A stretch of DNA of 64,000 nt, taken from Pseudomonas fluorescens (GTDB taxonomy: Bacteria; Pseudomonadota; Gammaproteobacteria; Pseudomonadales; Pseudomonadaceae). The position numbers were made by a program, and so were the translations under genes. The notes below the pieces were generated by a model, which was given only the letters and a program-made list of their open reading frames with translations, searched no databases and had not been told where the DNA came from. The stretch is taken from NCBI RefSeq assembly GCF_000967965.1, contig NZ_LACC01000022.1, forward strand, positions 62,001-126,000, given 5' to 3'. Shown here one piece after another: positions 41,343-50,672 of this stretch. The first letter of the stretch is position 1; every line of letters starts with the position of its first letter.

Positions 41343-43259
41343 ATGCACGACAATCATTTGAGTCGCCATGCCCAGCAAGTATTGACGGTGACTCAGGGCA
41401 AGACCCACCTCCACGGTCCTGGCAGTGATCCGTCCATCGCCCGTTCCTGGCTGCGCTGCCTTGAGGACTATCACCTCGATCCGGCCCTGAGCATCGCGCC
41501 GACGGTGCTGGAACACGGCCGTGTCCTGGAAAGCCGCGAACGCTTGCAGCAAGTGCTGCACATCGCCGGCAATGAAATGACCAGCCTGCATCAACAACTC
41601 TCCGGCGCCGGCCATGCTGTGCTGCTGACCGACGCCCGCGGCGTGATCCTCAACTGCGTCACCGCGCCCTCCGAGCGGCAGATTTTCGAGCGTGCCGGCC
41701 TCTGGCTTGGTGCCGACTGGAGCGAGGCCTGCGAAGGCACCAATGGTATCGGCACCTGCCTGGTGGAACGTCAGTCGCTGACCATCCATCAGGACGAACA
41801 CTTTCGCGGCCGCCACACCGGCCTGACCTGCTCGGCGAGCCCGGTCTTCGATCCCCATGGCGAATTGCTGGCGGTGCTCGACGTGTCGTCGGCGCGGCGT
41901 GATGTGTCGCGGCAAAGCCAGTTCCACACCATGGCGCTGGTCAATCTGTCGGCGAAGATGATCGAGAGTTGCTACTTCCTGCGCTGCTTCGACAATCAAT
42001 GGTTGCTGCGTTTTCACTTGCAGGCCGAGTCCGTCGGTTTGTTCAGCGAAGGGTTGCTGGCGTTCGACGGGGAAGGGCGCATTTGCGCGGTCAATCAGAG
42101 TGCGCTGAACCTGTTGGGACATATTCGTGGCGGGTTGCTGGGTAAGCCGGTTGAGGCGTTTTTCGATTGCTCGCTCGATGAGTTGCTCGGACGCGCGAGC
42201 ACCAATGCCGCCGCCAGTTGGCCGTTGCGCACCCGTGATGGTCGCAAGCTGTTCGCGGTATTGCGCGGTGAGGCACGGCGACCGCTGCCGATTCCGATGG
42301 TGCCAGCGGCCAAGGTTGCACAAGCGCCGCGCCTGTCGGGCATTTGCCTGGATGACGCGACGTTGCAGGCGGACTTCCGCAAGGCCTTGCGCGTCTATGA
42401 GCGCGACGTGCCGCTGCTGATCAACGGCGAAACCGGGTCCGGCAAGGAGGCCTTTGCCAAAGCGGTGCACCACGCCAGCCAGCGGGCGGAGAAAGCCTTT
42501 GTCGCCCTCAATTGCGCGGCCATTCCCGAAAGCCTGATCGAAAGCGAGCTGTTCGGATATCGCGGCGGCAGCTTTACCGGTGCGCGCAAAGAAGGCATGC
42601 GCGGCAAGTTGCAACAGGCCGACGGCGGGACGTTGTTCCTCGATGAAATCGGTGACATGCCACTGGCCTTGCAGACGCGCTTGCTGAGGGTGCTGGAAGA
42701 CCGGCAAGTGGTGCCGATCGGTGGCGAACCGGAAGCGGTGAATGTGCGGATTATCAGCGCCACTCACCGCAACTTGCTGGATCGTGTGCAGGGCGGCAGC
42801 TTCCGTGAGGATTTGTATTACCGCCTCAACGGGCTGGAAGTCGCGTTGCCGGCCTTGCGTGATCGCAGCGACAAATCTCGGTTGCTCGATTTTTTGCTGG
42901 CCGAGGAAGCGGGCGGAGAAACGGTGTTGATCGACGGGCCGGCGCGGGAGGCCTTATTGGGGTTTGCCTGGCCGGGCAACGTGCGGCAGTTGCGAAATGT
43001 GCTGCGTACGTTGTCGGCGTTGTGTGAGGGCGGGCGGATCGGGCTGGAGGATTTGCCGGCGATGATTCGTTCGGCCAGGCCGGCGGTGGCACAGGCTATC
43101 GAGGAGCCATCGGAGCATCCACTGGAAGATGCCGAACGGCTGGCGTTGCTCACGGCGCTGGGGCAGACGCGCTGGCATATGACTCACACGGCTGAGCAGT
43201 TGGGGGTCAGTCGAAACACCCTCTATCGGAAGCTGCGTAAACACGGGATTGCCCGGTAG
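41343..43259 (+). CDS. eatR: RpoN-dependent activator of ethanolamine catabolism, EatR/AcoR-like
   Basis: The 638-residue protein has an N-terminal GAF sensor region (about 65-210, with ACEGTNGIGTCLVERQS), a PAS-like segment, an AAA+ domain (Walker A GETGSGKE, about 360-370; Walker B GGTLFLDEIGD) and a Fis-type helix-turn-helix at the C-terminus (TAEQLGVSRNTLYRKLRKHGI). The sigma-54-contact loop reads GSFTGA rather than GAFTGA; Ser there is tolerated in some AcoR-family members. Its position divergent from exaC and near eat-eutBC, with RpoN promoters, supports the EatR assignment over AcoR. Confidence 0.92.
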   Translation: MHDNHLSRHAQQVLTVTQGKTHLHGPGSDPSIARSWLRCLEDYHLDPALSIAPTVLEHGRVLESRERLQQVLHIAGNEMTSLHQQLSGAGHAVLLTDARGVILNCVTAPSERQIFERAGLWLGADWSEACEGTNGIGTCLVERQSLTIHQDEHFRGRHTGLTCSASPVFDPHGELLAVLDVSSARRDVSRQSQFHTMALVNLSAKMIESCYFLRCFDNQWLLRFHLQAESVGLFSEGLLAFDGEGRICAVNQSALNLLGHIRGGLLGKPVEAFFDCSLDELLGRASTNAAASWPLRTRDGRKLFAVLRGEARRPLPIPMVPAAKVAQAPRLSGICLDDATLQADFRKALRVYERDVPLLINGETGSGKEAFAKAVHHASQRAEKAFVALNCAAIPESLIESELFGYRGGSFTGARKEGMRGKLQQADGGTLFLDEIGDMPLALQTRLLRVLEDRQVVPIGGEPEAVNVRIISATHRNLLDRVQGGSFREDLYYRLNGLEVALPALRDRSDKSRLLDFLLAEEAGGETVLIDGPAREALLGFAWPGNVRQLRNVLRTLSALCEGGRIGLEDLPAMIRSARPAVAQAIEEPSEHPLEDAERLALLTALGQTRWHMTHTAEQLGVSRNTLYRKLRKHGIAR

Positions 43260-43271
43260 ACCGTGTCGCGC

Positions 43272-43341
43272 CCTTCGCGAGCAGGTTCGCTCTCACAGGG
43301 TCTGCGCAGGCCTTGTGGGAGCGAGCCTGCTCGCGAAGGCG
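43272..43341. repeat. REP pair, back-to-back copies, short spacer
   Basis: A left copy CTTCGCGAGCAGGTTCGCTC and a right copy CCTTGTGGGAGCGAGCCTGC are separated by about ten bases. The pair follows eatR and precedes mpl. Confidence 0.88.
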
Positions 43342-43417
43342 TCTTCATATACTGAAACACAAGGTGCGATTTTCCCCTCCCTAAGCTAACCTGCGGCCAT
43401 GTTTTACGAGGTCGACT

Positions 43418-44767
43418 ATGCACATTCATATTCTTGGTATCTGCGGCACTTTCATGGGGTCAATGGCGGTTCTGGCCAAGGAGTTGGGCCATCACGTGAC
43501 GGGCTCCGATGCCAACGTCTATCCGCCGATGAGCACTCAGCTGCAAGCCCAGGGCATTGAATTGACCCAAGGCTATGACCCGGCGCAACTCGATCCGGCC
43601 CCTGATCTGGTGGTGATCGGCAACGCCATGTCCCGGGGCAACCCGGCTGTGGAGTACGTGCTGAACAAAGGCCTGCCTTACGTCTCCGGCCCGCAATGGC
43701 TGGCCGATCACGTGCTGCAAGGTCGCTGGGTGCTGGCGGTTGCCGGTACGCACGGCAAGACCACCACCAGCAGCATGCTGGCCTGGGTGCTGGAGCACGC
43801 GGGCATGGCCCCGGGCTTCCTGATTGGCGGCGTGCCGCAAAACTTCTCGGTGTCGGCGCGCCTGGGCGATACGCCGTTCTTCGTCATTGAAGCCGACGAG
43901 TACGACAGTGCGTTCTTCGACAAGCGCTCCAAGTTCGTGCACTACCGCCCGCGCACGGCAATCCTGAACAACCTTGAATTTGATCACGCGGACATCTTCC
44001 CGGACCTGCCGGCCATCGAGCGGCAGTTCCATCACTTGGTGCGGACCATCCCGAGCGAAGGCTTGGTGATTCATCCGACCACTGAGCCGGCCTTGCAGCG
44101 CGTGATCGAGATGGGTTGCTGGACGCCGGTGCAAACCACCGGTGCCGGCGGTCAGTGGCAGGTCAAGCTGCTCAGTGAAGATGGCTCGAAGTTCGAAGTG
44201 ATGTTCGAAGGTGTCGCCCAGGGCGTGGTCGAGTGGGACATGACTGGCCAGCACAACGTCGCCAACGCCCTGGCGACCCTGGCTGCTGCACGCCACGTCG
44301 GTGTGGTGCCGTCCATGGGCATCGCCGCGTTGAGCGCTTTCAAAAGCGTGAAGCGCCGGATGGAAAAAGTCGCGGAAGTCGGTGGCATCACCATTTATGA
44401 CGACTTCGCTCACCACCCGACTGCCATCGCCACCACGCTGGATGGCCTGCGCAAGCGCATCGGCGATGCACCGTTGATTGCGATCATCGAGCCGCGTTCC
44501 AACTCCATGAAGCTTGGCGCACACCGAGACGGATTGCCGGAAAGCGTGGTCGATGCCGATCAGGTGATCTGGTACGCACCGGCCAACCTCGGCTGGGATC
44601 TGGCGGGCACCGCGGCGCTGTGCACCGTGCCGTCGATTGTCAGCGACTCCCTGGAAGGCATCATCGAGCGCGTGAAAAGCCAGGCCCGGCCCGGCACCCA
44701 CGTGGTGATCATGAGCAACGGCGGCTTCGGCGGCCTGCACGGCAAACTGGCCGAGGCGCTTAAATGA
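43418..44767 (+). CDS. mpl: UDP-N-acetylmuramate:L-alanyl-gamma-D-glutamyl-meso-diaminopimelate ligase
   Basis: The 449-residue Mur-ligase-family protein has the ATP site AVAGTHGKTTTSSMLAWVLE (about 108-127), EADEYDSAFFDKRSKF and NNLEFDHADIFPDL. It recycles the tripeptide released during peptidoglycan turnover by joining it to UDP-MurNAc. MHIHILGICGTFMGSMA at the start is typical of Mpl. Its stop overlaps the ubiX ATG by 4 bases. Confidence 0.96.
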   Translation: MHIHILGICGTFMGSMAVLAKELGHHVTGSDANVYPPMSTQLQAQGIELTQGYDPAQLDPAPDLVVIGNAMSRGNPAVEYVLNKGLPYVSGPQWLADHVLQGRWVLAVAGTHGKTTTSSMLAWVLEHAGMAPGFLIGGVPQNFSVSARLGDTPFFVIEADEYDSAFFDKRSKFVHYRPRTAILNNLEFDHADIFPDLPAIERQFHHLVRTIPSEGLVIHPTTEPALQRVIEMGCWTPVQTTGAGGQWQVKLLSEDGSKFEVMFEGVAQGVVEWDMTGQHNVANALATLAAARHVGVVPSMGIAALSAFKSVKRRMEKVAEVGGITIYDDFAHHPTAIATTLDGLRKRIGDAPLIAIIEPRSNSMKLGAHRDGLPESVVDADQVIWYAPANLGWDLAGTAALCTVPSIVSDSLEGIIERVKSQARPGTHVVIMSNGGFGGLHGKLAEALK

Positions 44768-45396
44768 ACAACGGCCCGGACCGCATCACCCTGGCGATGA
44801 CCGGCGCTTCAGGCGCCCAGTACGGTTTGCGCCTGCTCGACTGTCTGGTGCGGGAAGATCGTGAAGTGCACTTCATGATTTCCAAGGCCGCGCAGTTGGT
44901 GATGGCCACCGAAACCGACGTCACGCTGCCGGCCAAGCCGCAGATGATGCAGGCGTTCCTCACCGAATACACGGGGGCTGCCGCCGGGCAGATTCGGGTG
45001 TACGGCAAGGAAGACTGGATGTCGCCGGTGGCTTCGGGCTCCGGCGCGCCAGCGGCAATGGTGGTGGTGCCGTGTTCCACGGGCACGTTGTCGGCCATCG
45101 CTACCGGCGCCTGCAACAACCTGATCGAACGGGCCGCCGATGTGACGCTCAAAGAGCGTCGGCAGTTGATCCTGGTGCCCCGTGAAGCGCCGTATTCGAG
45201 CATTCACCTGGAGCACATGCTCAAGTTGTCGAACATGGGCGTGACAATCCTGCCGGCATCACCGGGCTTCTATCATCAGCCGCAAACCATCGACGACCTG
45301 ATCGATTTCGTCGTGGCACGGATCCTTAACCTGCTGAATATTCCTCAGGACATGTTGCCGCGCTGGGGCGAGCATCATCTGACCAGCGATGAATAA
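44764..45396 (+). CDS. ubiX: flavin prenyltransferase UbiX
   Basis: The 210-residue protein has the UbiX pattern LAMTGASGAQYGLRLLDCL near residue 10, VVVPCSTGTLSAIATGACNNLIERAADVTLKERRQLILVPREAP, and MGVTILPASPGFYHQP. It makes prenylated FMN, the cofactor of UbiD decarboxylase for ubiquinone synthesis. It is coupled to mpl and overlaps the next gene by 8 bases. Confidence 0.96.
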   Translation: MNNGPDRITLAMTGASGAQYGLRLLDCLVREDREVHFMISKAAQLVMATETDVTLPAKPQMMQAFLTEYTGAAAGQIRVYGKEDWMSPVASGSGAPAAMVVVPCSTGTLSAIATGACNNLIERAADVTLKERRQLILVPREAPYSSIHLEHMLKLSNMGVTILPASPGFYHQPQTIDDLIDFVVARILNLLNIPQDMLPRWGEHHLTSDE

Positions 45397-45673
45397 GTTG
45401 CTGGTGATGGTGCTGGCGCTGCAATTGGCCGGGTGCGCCACGGCGCGCACCCTCGATGCGGCCAAGCCGGGGGCGCCGGTGGTGTACTCGGGAACTCGTC
45501 TGGATTTGTACGCGATGAACGGTGGGTGCTGCGCCATGGACCGTTTCGGCGCGGAAGCGCCGAGCTACCCGGGCGTTGATCTGCCGGCGAGTGCGTTGCT
45601 CGACACGCTGCTGTTGCCGCTGTCATTACTGACGGTGATAGGGGTGAGTTTTCAGGCGACGGGTGGTTTGTAG
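45389..45673 (+). CDS. YceK/YidQ-type small lipoprotein
   Basis: The 94-residue protein begins MNKLLVMVLALQLAGCATAR, with lipobox LAGC (Cys16). The rest includes YSGTRLDLYAMNGGCCA and ALLDTLLLPLSLLTVIG, matching the small YceK/YidQ lipoprotein family whose role is not known. It overlaps the end of ubiX by 8 bases. Confidence 0.8.
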   Translation: MNKLLVMVLALQLAGCATARTLDAAKPGAPVVYSGTRLDLYAMNGGCCAMDRFGAEAPSYPGVDLPASALLDTLLLPLSLLTVIGVSFQATGGL

Positions 45674-45684
45674 GTATAGCGCTT

Positions 45685-45823
45685 TTGTGGCGAGGGGGCT
45701 TGTCGGAACGCCGCACCGCCACGTTCGGCTGCGCAGCAGTCGTAATCCGGTGCGACTCAGTGTTACTGAACAAACGAAGAGGGCCGCTTCGCGACCCAAC
45801 GGGGGCAAGCCCCCTCGCCACAG
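45685..45823. repeat. second-type palindromic repeat (GTGGCGAGGGGGC), facing copies
   Basis: TTGTGGCGAGGGGGCTTG at the left and GGGGCAAGCCCCCTCGCCAC at the right enclose about 100 bases. It belongs with the copy at 11839-11971. It separates the convergent YceK-like and oxidoreductase genes. Confidence 0.85.
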
Positions 45824-45832
45824 GTCCGCGGA

Positions 45833-46474
45833 TCACTTGCCGAGTTTGCGCAGCTCATCCGACTCGACAACCCTGACCCCGTCCTGCTCTTCCAGCGCCA
45901 GACGCCACATCGCGCGAGCCAGTTGGCATGCCTCGATACCATGGTATTTGCCAGGGATCAGCCGAGACAACGGACCGGCGAACTTCTCGCCCAGTCGCGG
46001 TTCAGTGCGATCACCCAGCAACAGCGAAGGGCGGCAGATTGTCAGCTGCGGCCAGTCCTGCGCGCGCAATGCGTACTCCATCTCGCCTTTGACCCGGTTG
46101 TAGAAAATCGAGGATCTGCGATCGGCTCCCAGAGCACTGATCACGATCAGGTGCCGTGCGCCCATCTCCCGTGCGCGTTTGGCAAAGGCCACGACCATGT
46201 CCAGGTCCACCGCGCGGAACGCCTGTTCCGAGCCCGCCTGTTTGATGGTGGTGCCCAGGCAGCAGTAGGCGATGTCGACACGGCCGTTCAACTGCGGCAG
46301 AAACTCCGCCGGATTGCCGACGGGGTTTTCAAGGTGCGGGTGCTTGGCCAGCGGCCGGCGTGAGGGGGCCAATACCCGGGTAATCGTTGGCTCGTTAAGC
46401 AGGCGATCAAGCAGATGCTCACCGGTCAGCCCGGTGGCTCCGGCAAGCAATACGTGCTGAGGCGTCAAGTACAT
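45833..46474 (-). CDS. NAD(P)H-binding atypical short-chain oxidoreductase
   Basis: The 213-residue protein has the dinucleotide-binding motif LLAGATGLTGEHLLDRL (about residues 9-25), HLIVISALGADRRSSIFYNRVKGEMEYAL with the YxxxK pair (YNRVKG), and RPSLLLGDR. This is the pattern of the atypical SDR group (HTATIP2/YwnB-like). The substrate is unknown. It is convergent with the small lipoprotein gene and 27 bases beyond the C13-peptidase gene on the same strand. Confidence 0.87.
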   Translation of the reverse strand: MYLTPQHVLLAGATGLTGEHLLDRLLNEPTITRVLAPSRRPLAKHPHLENPVGNPAEFLPQLNGRVDIAYCCLGTTIKQAGSEQAFRAVDLDMVVAFAKRAREMGARHLIVISALGADRRSSIFYNRVKGEMEYALRAQDWPQLTICRPSLLLGDRTEPRLGEKFAGPLSRLIPGKYHGIEACQLARAMWRLALEEQDGVRVVESDELRKLGK

Positions 46475-46501
46475 AGTGTTTCTCCCTTGATACTATTCAG
46501 C

Positions 46502-48220
46502 TTAGTTGCTGTTTGCATCCTTGCTTTCGATGGACGCACTTTGCAGGGCTTTTCGTGCCTGCTGTTTGCGCAGTAACTGCCAATGCGAGAGCACGGTTTT
46601 CGGTGCCCAGATCTGTGGTTCGGACGCTTCGAATCCGTCTGCCAGCTCACGTTCGGCGACAGTGGCCTTGGCCAGTTTGAAGGCTTGTTCCAGGTCATCG
46701 GTCTGGTTCAGGGCCTGGGCGAACAGGGCGTCGCCGAAGTAAGTGAAGTTGGCTTCCTCCGAGCAACCGAAGGACACTCGGTCGGCTCGCGAGGCCGTCA
46801 TGATCAGGGTCCGTTCATCCTTGAGGGCGGGAATGAAACCGCCGGAGTAGCAGGACGAAATCACGATGATCTTGTCGCGGTTTTTCAGGGGGGCGAGAAC
46901 AGCGGCCAATTCGTCGGCCGGCAGATCGGCCAATTCCATGCGTGGCTGGTCCAGCACCAGTTCGTGTTCGCTGGTGCCGTGGCTGGTCAGGTAGATGAAA
47001 ATCAGGTCTTCCGGACCGCTGCGTTCGGCCAGCGTCAGGGCAGCCCGGCGCAGGTTTTCCCGGGTGGCCATCGGGCGGTCGGCGAGGTGGTCACGATGGT
47101 TCACCAGACGGATCTGGCCAAGGGTGCCAAAACGGGTGCTGAGCATGTTGGCGACGTAGTCGGATTCGCGCAGAAACACGCTTTGCTTGCCGTCGCCACC
47201 CAGGGTCAACGAATACAGCTCCACCGCCGGGGTCGAGGGTGGAACGTTGGCCAGCGCTGCGTCGAGCAGGCGCCCCTGGGCCAGCAGGCCGAGCTCCAGG
47301 GTGTCGGGCAATAATTTGCCCTCGGCGTCGCGTACACGCTGGCCGTTGATCCAGGTGCCGCTGAGCACGGTGCCATCGGTCAACACCAATGTGCCGCGCC
47401 CCTGGTAACTGTCGTTGTCGAACTGGCCGGTGTAAAAGCTGCCGTCGGACAGGTTCAGCCGGCCCTGGCCGGAAAAGCGCCAGTCATTGAACTGGCCGAT
47501 GTAGTGGCTGCCGTCAGTGCCGATCAACTCACCCTTGCCGTTCAGCGAGCCTTCCTTGAACTGGCCCAGCCAGACATCGCCGTCGGCGTTTTCGTAGCGG
47601 CCCTTGCCGTGCAGTTGATTGTTCTTGAAGCCGCCGACATACATGTCGCCGTCGGCGCTGTTGAAAGTCCCGTTGCCTTCCAGTTGGCCGTCGACGAAGT
47701 GCCCGGTGAACTGATTGCCGTTGCCGTCGCCGCGTTGTCCTTCGCCATTGGGTTTGCCGTGGGCGAACTGGCCCTGATAGGAGCTGCCGTCTTCGAGTTC
47801 GAGGCGACCCAGGCCGGCGTATTGATCGGCCTTGAACTCTCCGCGATAGCTCATGCCGTTTTCTTTGAGGGTACCTTCGCCGTTGCGCCGGCCGGCCTTG
47901 AAGCCGCCGCTGTAGCTGCTGGCGTTGGTGGTCAGTGCCCCCTGGCCGTCGAACAGTCCCTGATTGAACTGCCCGCGATAGACTTCGCCATTGCTGCCAT
48001 GCCATTCGCCCTGGCCTTGCCACTGGCCCTTGTCGAATTCGCCGGCGTACCAGCTGCCGTTCGGGTAGTCGATACGCCCCTTGCCTTGCAGCAAGCCATT
48101 GACCAGGTCACCGCGATAGCGTCCGCCGTCGGGTAGGCGTGCGTCAGGAGGCAATGGCGATTCGCCGTTGCCGCAAGCGGTGAGCATCAGGGTCAAGGCG
48201 AGGAGTGCAAGTGGGCGCAT
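46502..48220 (-). CDS. lipoprotein with MORN repeats and a C13 caspase-like peptidase domain
   Basis: The 572-residue protein begins with a lipobox signal (MRPLALLALTLMLTACGNG, Cys16). Residues about 34-300 consist of roughly eleven 23-residue MORN repeats (YxGxFxxGxxxGxGxxxxxDG). Residues about 330-550 form a legumain/caspase-like C13 peptidase domain with His414 (YLTSHG) and Cys457 (ISSCYSGGF), so the catalytic pair is present. The substrate and purpose are unknown. MORN repeats may bind membranes or other proteins. It stands alone. Confidence 0.88.
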   Translation of the reverse strand: MRPLALLALTLMLTACGNGESPLPPDARLPDGGRYRGDLVNGLLQGKGRIDYPNGSWYAGEFDKGQWQGQGEWHGSNGEVYRGQFNQGLFDGQGALTTNASSYSGGFKAGRRNGEGTLKENGMSYRGEFKADQYAGLGRLELEDGSSYQGQFAHGKPNGEGQRGDGNGNQFTGHFVDGQLEGNGTFNSADGDMYVGGFKNNQLHGKGRYENADGDVWLGQFKEGSLNGKGELIGTDGSHYIGQFNDWRFSGQGRLNLSDGSFYTGQFDNDSYQGRGTLVLTDGTVLSGTWINGQRVRDAEGKLLPDTLELGLLAQGRLLDAALANVPPSTPAVELYSLTLGGDGKQSVFLRESDYVANMLSTRFGTLGQIRLVNHRDHLADRPMATRENLRRAALTLAERSGPEDLIFIYLTSHGTSEHELVLDQPRMELADLPADELAAVLAPLKNRDKIIVISSCYSGGFIPALKDERTLIMTASRADRVSFGCSEEANFTYFGDALFAQALNQTDDLEQAFKLAKATVAERELADGFEASEPQIWAPKTVLSHWQLLRKQQARKALQSASIESKDANSN

Positions 48221-48334
48221 AGCGGATTCCGGGCAATTAGGCGAGGGAGTATGCCGCAGCTATGTGCCCTTATACAGGGCGAGGTACCGGCAGAGGGCGC
48301 GAAACAGCGTGAGCTGCTTCGCATCCAGGACGGT

Positions 48335-48790
48335 TTATACGAAGCACAGGGACAGGGGTTCGGCGATGTACGCCGGTTTGTCCGAACCTTCGATTTCCAG
48401 GGTGGTGGTGGCCTTGAGCAGCCATTGGCCGGGTTTCTTCTCGATGACTTCGGTCAGGTCGACCTTCAGACGCACTTTCGAATTGACCTTGACCGGCTGG
48501 ATGAAGCGCACGCTGTCGAGGCCGTAGTTGACCACCATCTTCAAGCCTTCGGGCATGACGAGGATGTCTTCCATCAGTTTCGGGATCAGTGATAACGACA
48601 GGAAACCATGAGCGATGGTGCTGCCAAATGGCGTTTGCGCGGCCTTGACCGGGTCGACGTGGATGAACTGAAAATCCCCTGTGGCTTCAGCGAACAGGTT
48701 GATGCGGTCCTGATCGATGGTGAGCCATTCGGAACGTCCAAGTTCCTTGCCGACATAATCTTTGAGCTCTGCAACTGGAACATAGGGCAT
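48335..48790 (-). CDS. MaoC-like (R)-specific hydratase
   Basis: The 151-residue protein shows the hot-dog hydratase motif FAEATGDFQFIHVDPVKAAQTPFGSTIAHGFLSLSL (about residues 31-66), with the Asp/His catalytic pair. It probably hydrates a trans-2-enoyl-CoA. AAGGAGAG precedes the start MPYVPVAELKDY at 48790. No PHA or beta-oxidation genes are adjacent. Confidence 0.88.
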   Translation of the reverse strand: MPYVPVAELKDYVGKELGRSEWLTIDQDRINLFAEATGDFQFIHVDPVKAAQTPFGSTIAHGFLSLSLIPKLMEDILVMPEGLKMVVNYGLDSVRFIQPVKVNSKVRLKVDLTEVIEKKPGQWLLKATTTLEIEGSDKPAYIAEPLSLCFV

Positions 48791-48983
48791 TGAGACTCTC
48801 CTTGGGTTCATCGGTTTTATGGTTTTGGCTTGCGGGGATCTGACCTCCCGGCTTACCACTTTAGATCAACATGGCCAAACGCTCCGGTCAACTGACCATG
48901 CTTTTGGCGAATGCCGGTCTATAGCGCGAGCATGCTTATAATGCCTGGCCAATGCGGGTGACGGATTTTGCGGGAGATCTTTG

Positions 48984-49346
48984 ATGTTGTTACGGGGCCT
49001 GACGTGGCTGGTGCTGTTCCAATTGCTCGGTACTGCGATCAATCATTTGTTCTTGCCGGTGCTGCCGGGACCGATTGTGGGGTTGCTGCTATTGCTGGTG
49101 TACCTCATCTGTCGCGGACAGGTCGGCGAGCCGCTGAACCTGGCGGCCAGCAGCCTGCTGCGCTACCTGCCGCTGTTGCTGGTGCCGCCGGCCGTGGGCG
49201 TGATGGTCTACGCCGCTGACATCGCGGCGGACTTCTGGGCCATTGTCGGTGCGCTGGTGTTGTCGCTGCTGCTTTCCATGGCCTTCGCCGGGGTGCTGAT
49301 GCAACGCATGGTCAAGGGTCATGCTCACTCCGAGGACAGCCAATGA
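48984..49346 (+). CDS. LrgA/CidA-family membrane protein
   Basis: The 120-residue protein has four membrane segments and the LrgA/CidA pattern LLGTAINHLFLPVLPGPIVGLLLLLVY. With LrgB it is linked to control of murein hydrolase export or small-metabolite transport. The stop overlaps the LrgB ATG by 4 bases. The ATG at 48984 is preceded by GGGAGA at a suitable distance. Confidence 0.9.
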   Translation: MLLRGLTWLVLFQLLGTAINHLFLPVLPGPIVGLLLLLVYLICRGQVGEPLNLAASSLLRYLPLLLVPPAVGVMVYAADIAADFWAIVGALVLSLLLSMAFAGVLMQRMVKGHAHSEDSQ

Positions 49347-50059
49347 TCTTCGACTGGCACGGCGCCTGGACGTCGGTGATTCATCATCCCTTGTTTGGTA
49401 TCGGCATTACCCTTGGCGCCTATCAACTCGTCCTGGCGGCATTCGAGAAAACCCGCTGGATCTTTTTGCAGCCGGTGTTGGTCTCCATGTTGCTGGTGAT
49501 CGGCGTGCTGGTGGGCTGCGGCCTGACTTACGCCGAGTACCGCAAGAGCACCGAGATTCTCAGCATCCTGCTCGGCCCTGCCACTGTCGCCCTGGCGGTG
49601 CCGCTTTATCTCAACCTGCGACGGATTCGGCAGTTGTTCTGGCCGATATTTACTACGCTGGTGATAGGTGGGGTGGTGGCCACGGGGATGGGCGTGTTGC
49701 TGGGCTGGTCGTTCGGTGCCGAACATATGATCCTGATGACCATGGCGCCGAAATCGGTGACCTCGCCTATCGCTATGTTGGTGGCCGAGCAGATCGGTGG
49801 TGTCGCGGCGTTGGCAGCGGTGTTCGTCTTGATTACTGGCGTGATCGGGGCGATTTTCGGTCCAGCCCTGTTAACCAGGCTGGGCGTGCATAGCCCGGAA
49901 GCCAGGGGTATGGCGCTGGGCATGACGGCCCACGCGGTCGGCACGGCGGTGGCGATGCAGGAAAGTGAAGAGTGCGGCGCCTTCGCGGCGCTGGCGATGA
50001 GTTTGATGGGCGTGGCCACGGCGGTGTTCCTGCCGTTGGCGGTGTCGATGGTGGTGTAA
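49343..50059 (+). CDS. LrgB-family membrane protein
   Basis: The 238-residue protein has about seven membrane helices and the conserved PKSVTSPIAMLVAEQIGG, near residue 132, and EARGMALGMTAHAVGTAVAMQES. It is translationally coupled to the LrgA gene, which is the usual pair. Confidence 0.92.
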   Translation: MIFDWHGAWTSVIHHPLFGIGITLGAYQLVLAAFEKTRWIFLQPVLVSMLLVIGVLVGCGLTYAEYRKSTEILSILLGPATVALAVPLYLNLRRIRQLFWPIFTTLVIGGVVATGMGVLLGWSFGAEHMILMTMAPKSVTSPIAMLVAEQIGGVAALAAVFVLITGVIGAIFGPALLTRLGVHSPEARGMALGMTAHAVGTAVAMQESEECGAFAALAMSLMGVATAVFLPLAVSMVV

Positions 50060-50069
50060 GGAAATGTCT

Positions 50070-50660
50070 ATGAGTCTGCCGCTTTTTCCGCTCAATACAG
50101 TGCTGTTTCCAGGCTGCATCCTCGATTTGCAGATTTTCGAGGCGCGCTATCTGGACATGATCGGCCGCTGCATGAAGCAGGGCGGTGGTTTCGGCGTGGT
50201 ATGCATCCTCGAGGGTGAAGAGGTCGGGATCGCTCCGGCCGGCTACGCGCTGGTGGGCTGTGAAGCGCTGATTACCGATTTCAAACAGCAGGACAACGGT
50301 CTGCTGGGGATTCGGGTTCAGGGTGGACGGCGATTCCATGTATTGCGAACGGAAGTCCAGCGCGATCAGTTGACCGTCGCCGAGGTCGAGTGGCTGGAAG
50401 ACGAACCGGAGCAGCCACTGCAGGATGAGGACGCCGATCTGGTGGCATTGCTCAAGGCCCTGGCGGAACACCCAATGGTTGAAGCCTTGAACATGGGCAC
50501 CGAAGCGACCGGCCAGCAGTCGCTGGCCAATCAGTTGGCGTACCTGTTGCCTTTCGCTGAACTGGACAAGATCGACCTGCTGCAACTCGATGATCCGCAG
50601 CAACGACTGGATGCGATTCAGGCGTTGCTGGATGAGTTGCAGGGGGAGTTGTTTGCCTGA
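50070..50660 (+). CDS. LON-substrate-binding-domain protein
   Basis: The 196-residue protein begins LPLFPLNTVLFPGCILDLQIFEARYLDMI, the N-terminal domain of Lon protease, and has no protease domain. Such stand-alone domains are of unknown function. AAGGAA six bases before the ATG at 50070 supports this start over the ATG at 50064. It follows the lrg pair after ten bases. Confidence 0.9.
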   Translation: MSLPLFPLNTVLFPGCILDLQIFEARYLDMIGRCMKQGGGFGVVCILEGEEVGIAPAGYALVGCEALITDFKQQDNGLLGIRVQGGRRFHVLRTEVQRDQLTVAEVEWLEDEPEQPLQDEDADLVALLKALAEHPMVEALNMGTEATGQQSLANQLAYLLPFAELDKIDLLQLDDPQQRLDAIQALLDELQGELFA

Positions 50661-50672
50661 CAGGCGCTTTTG

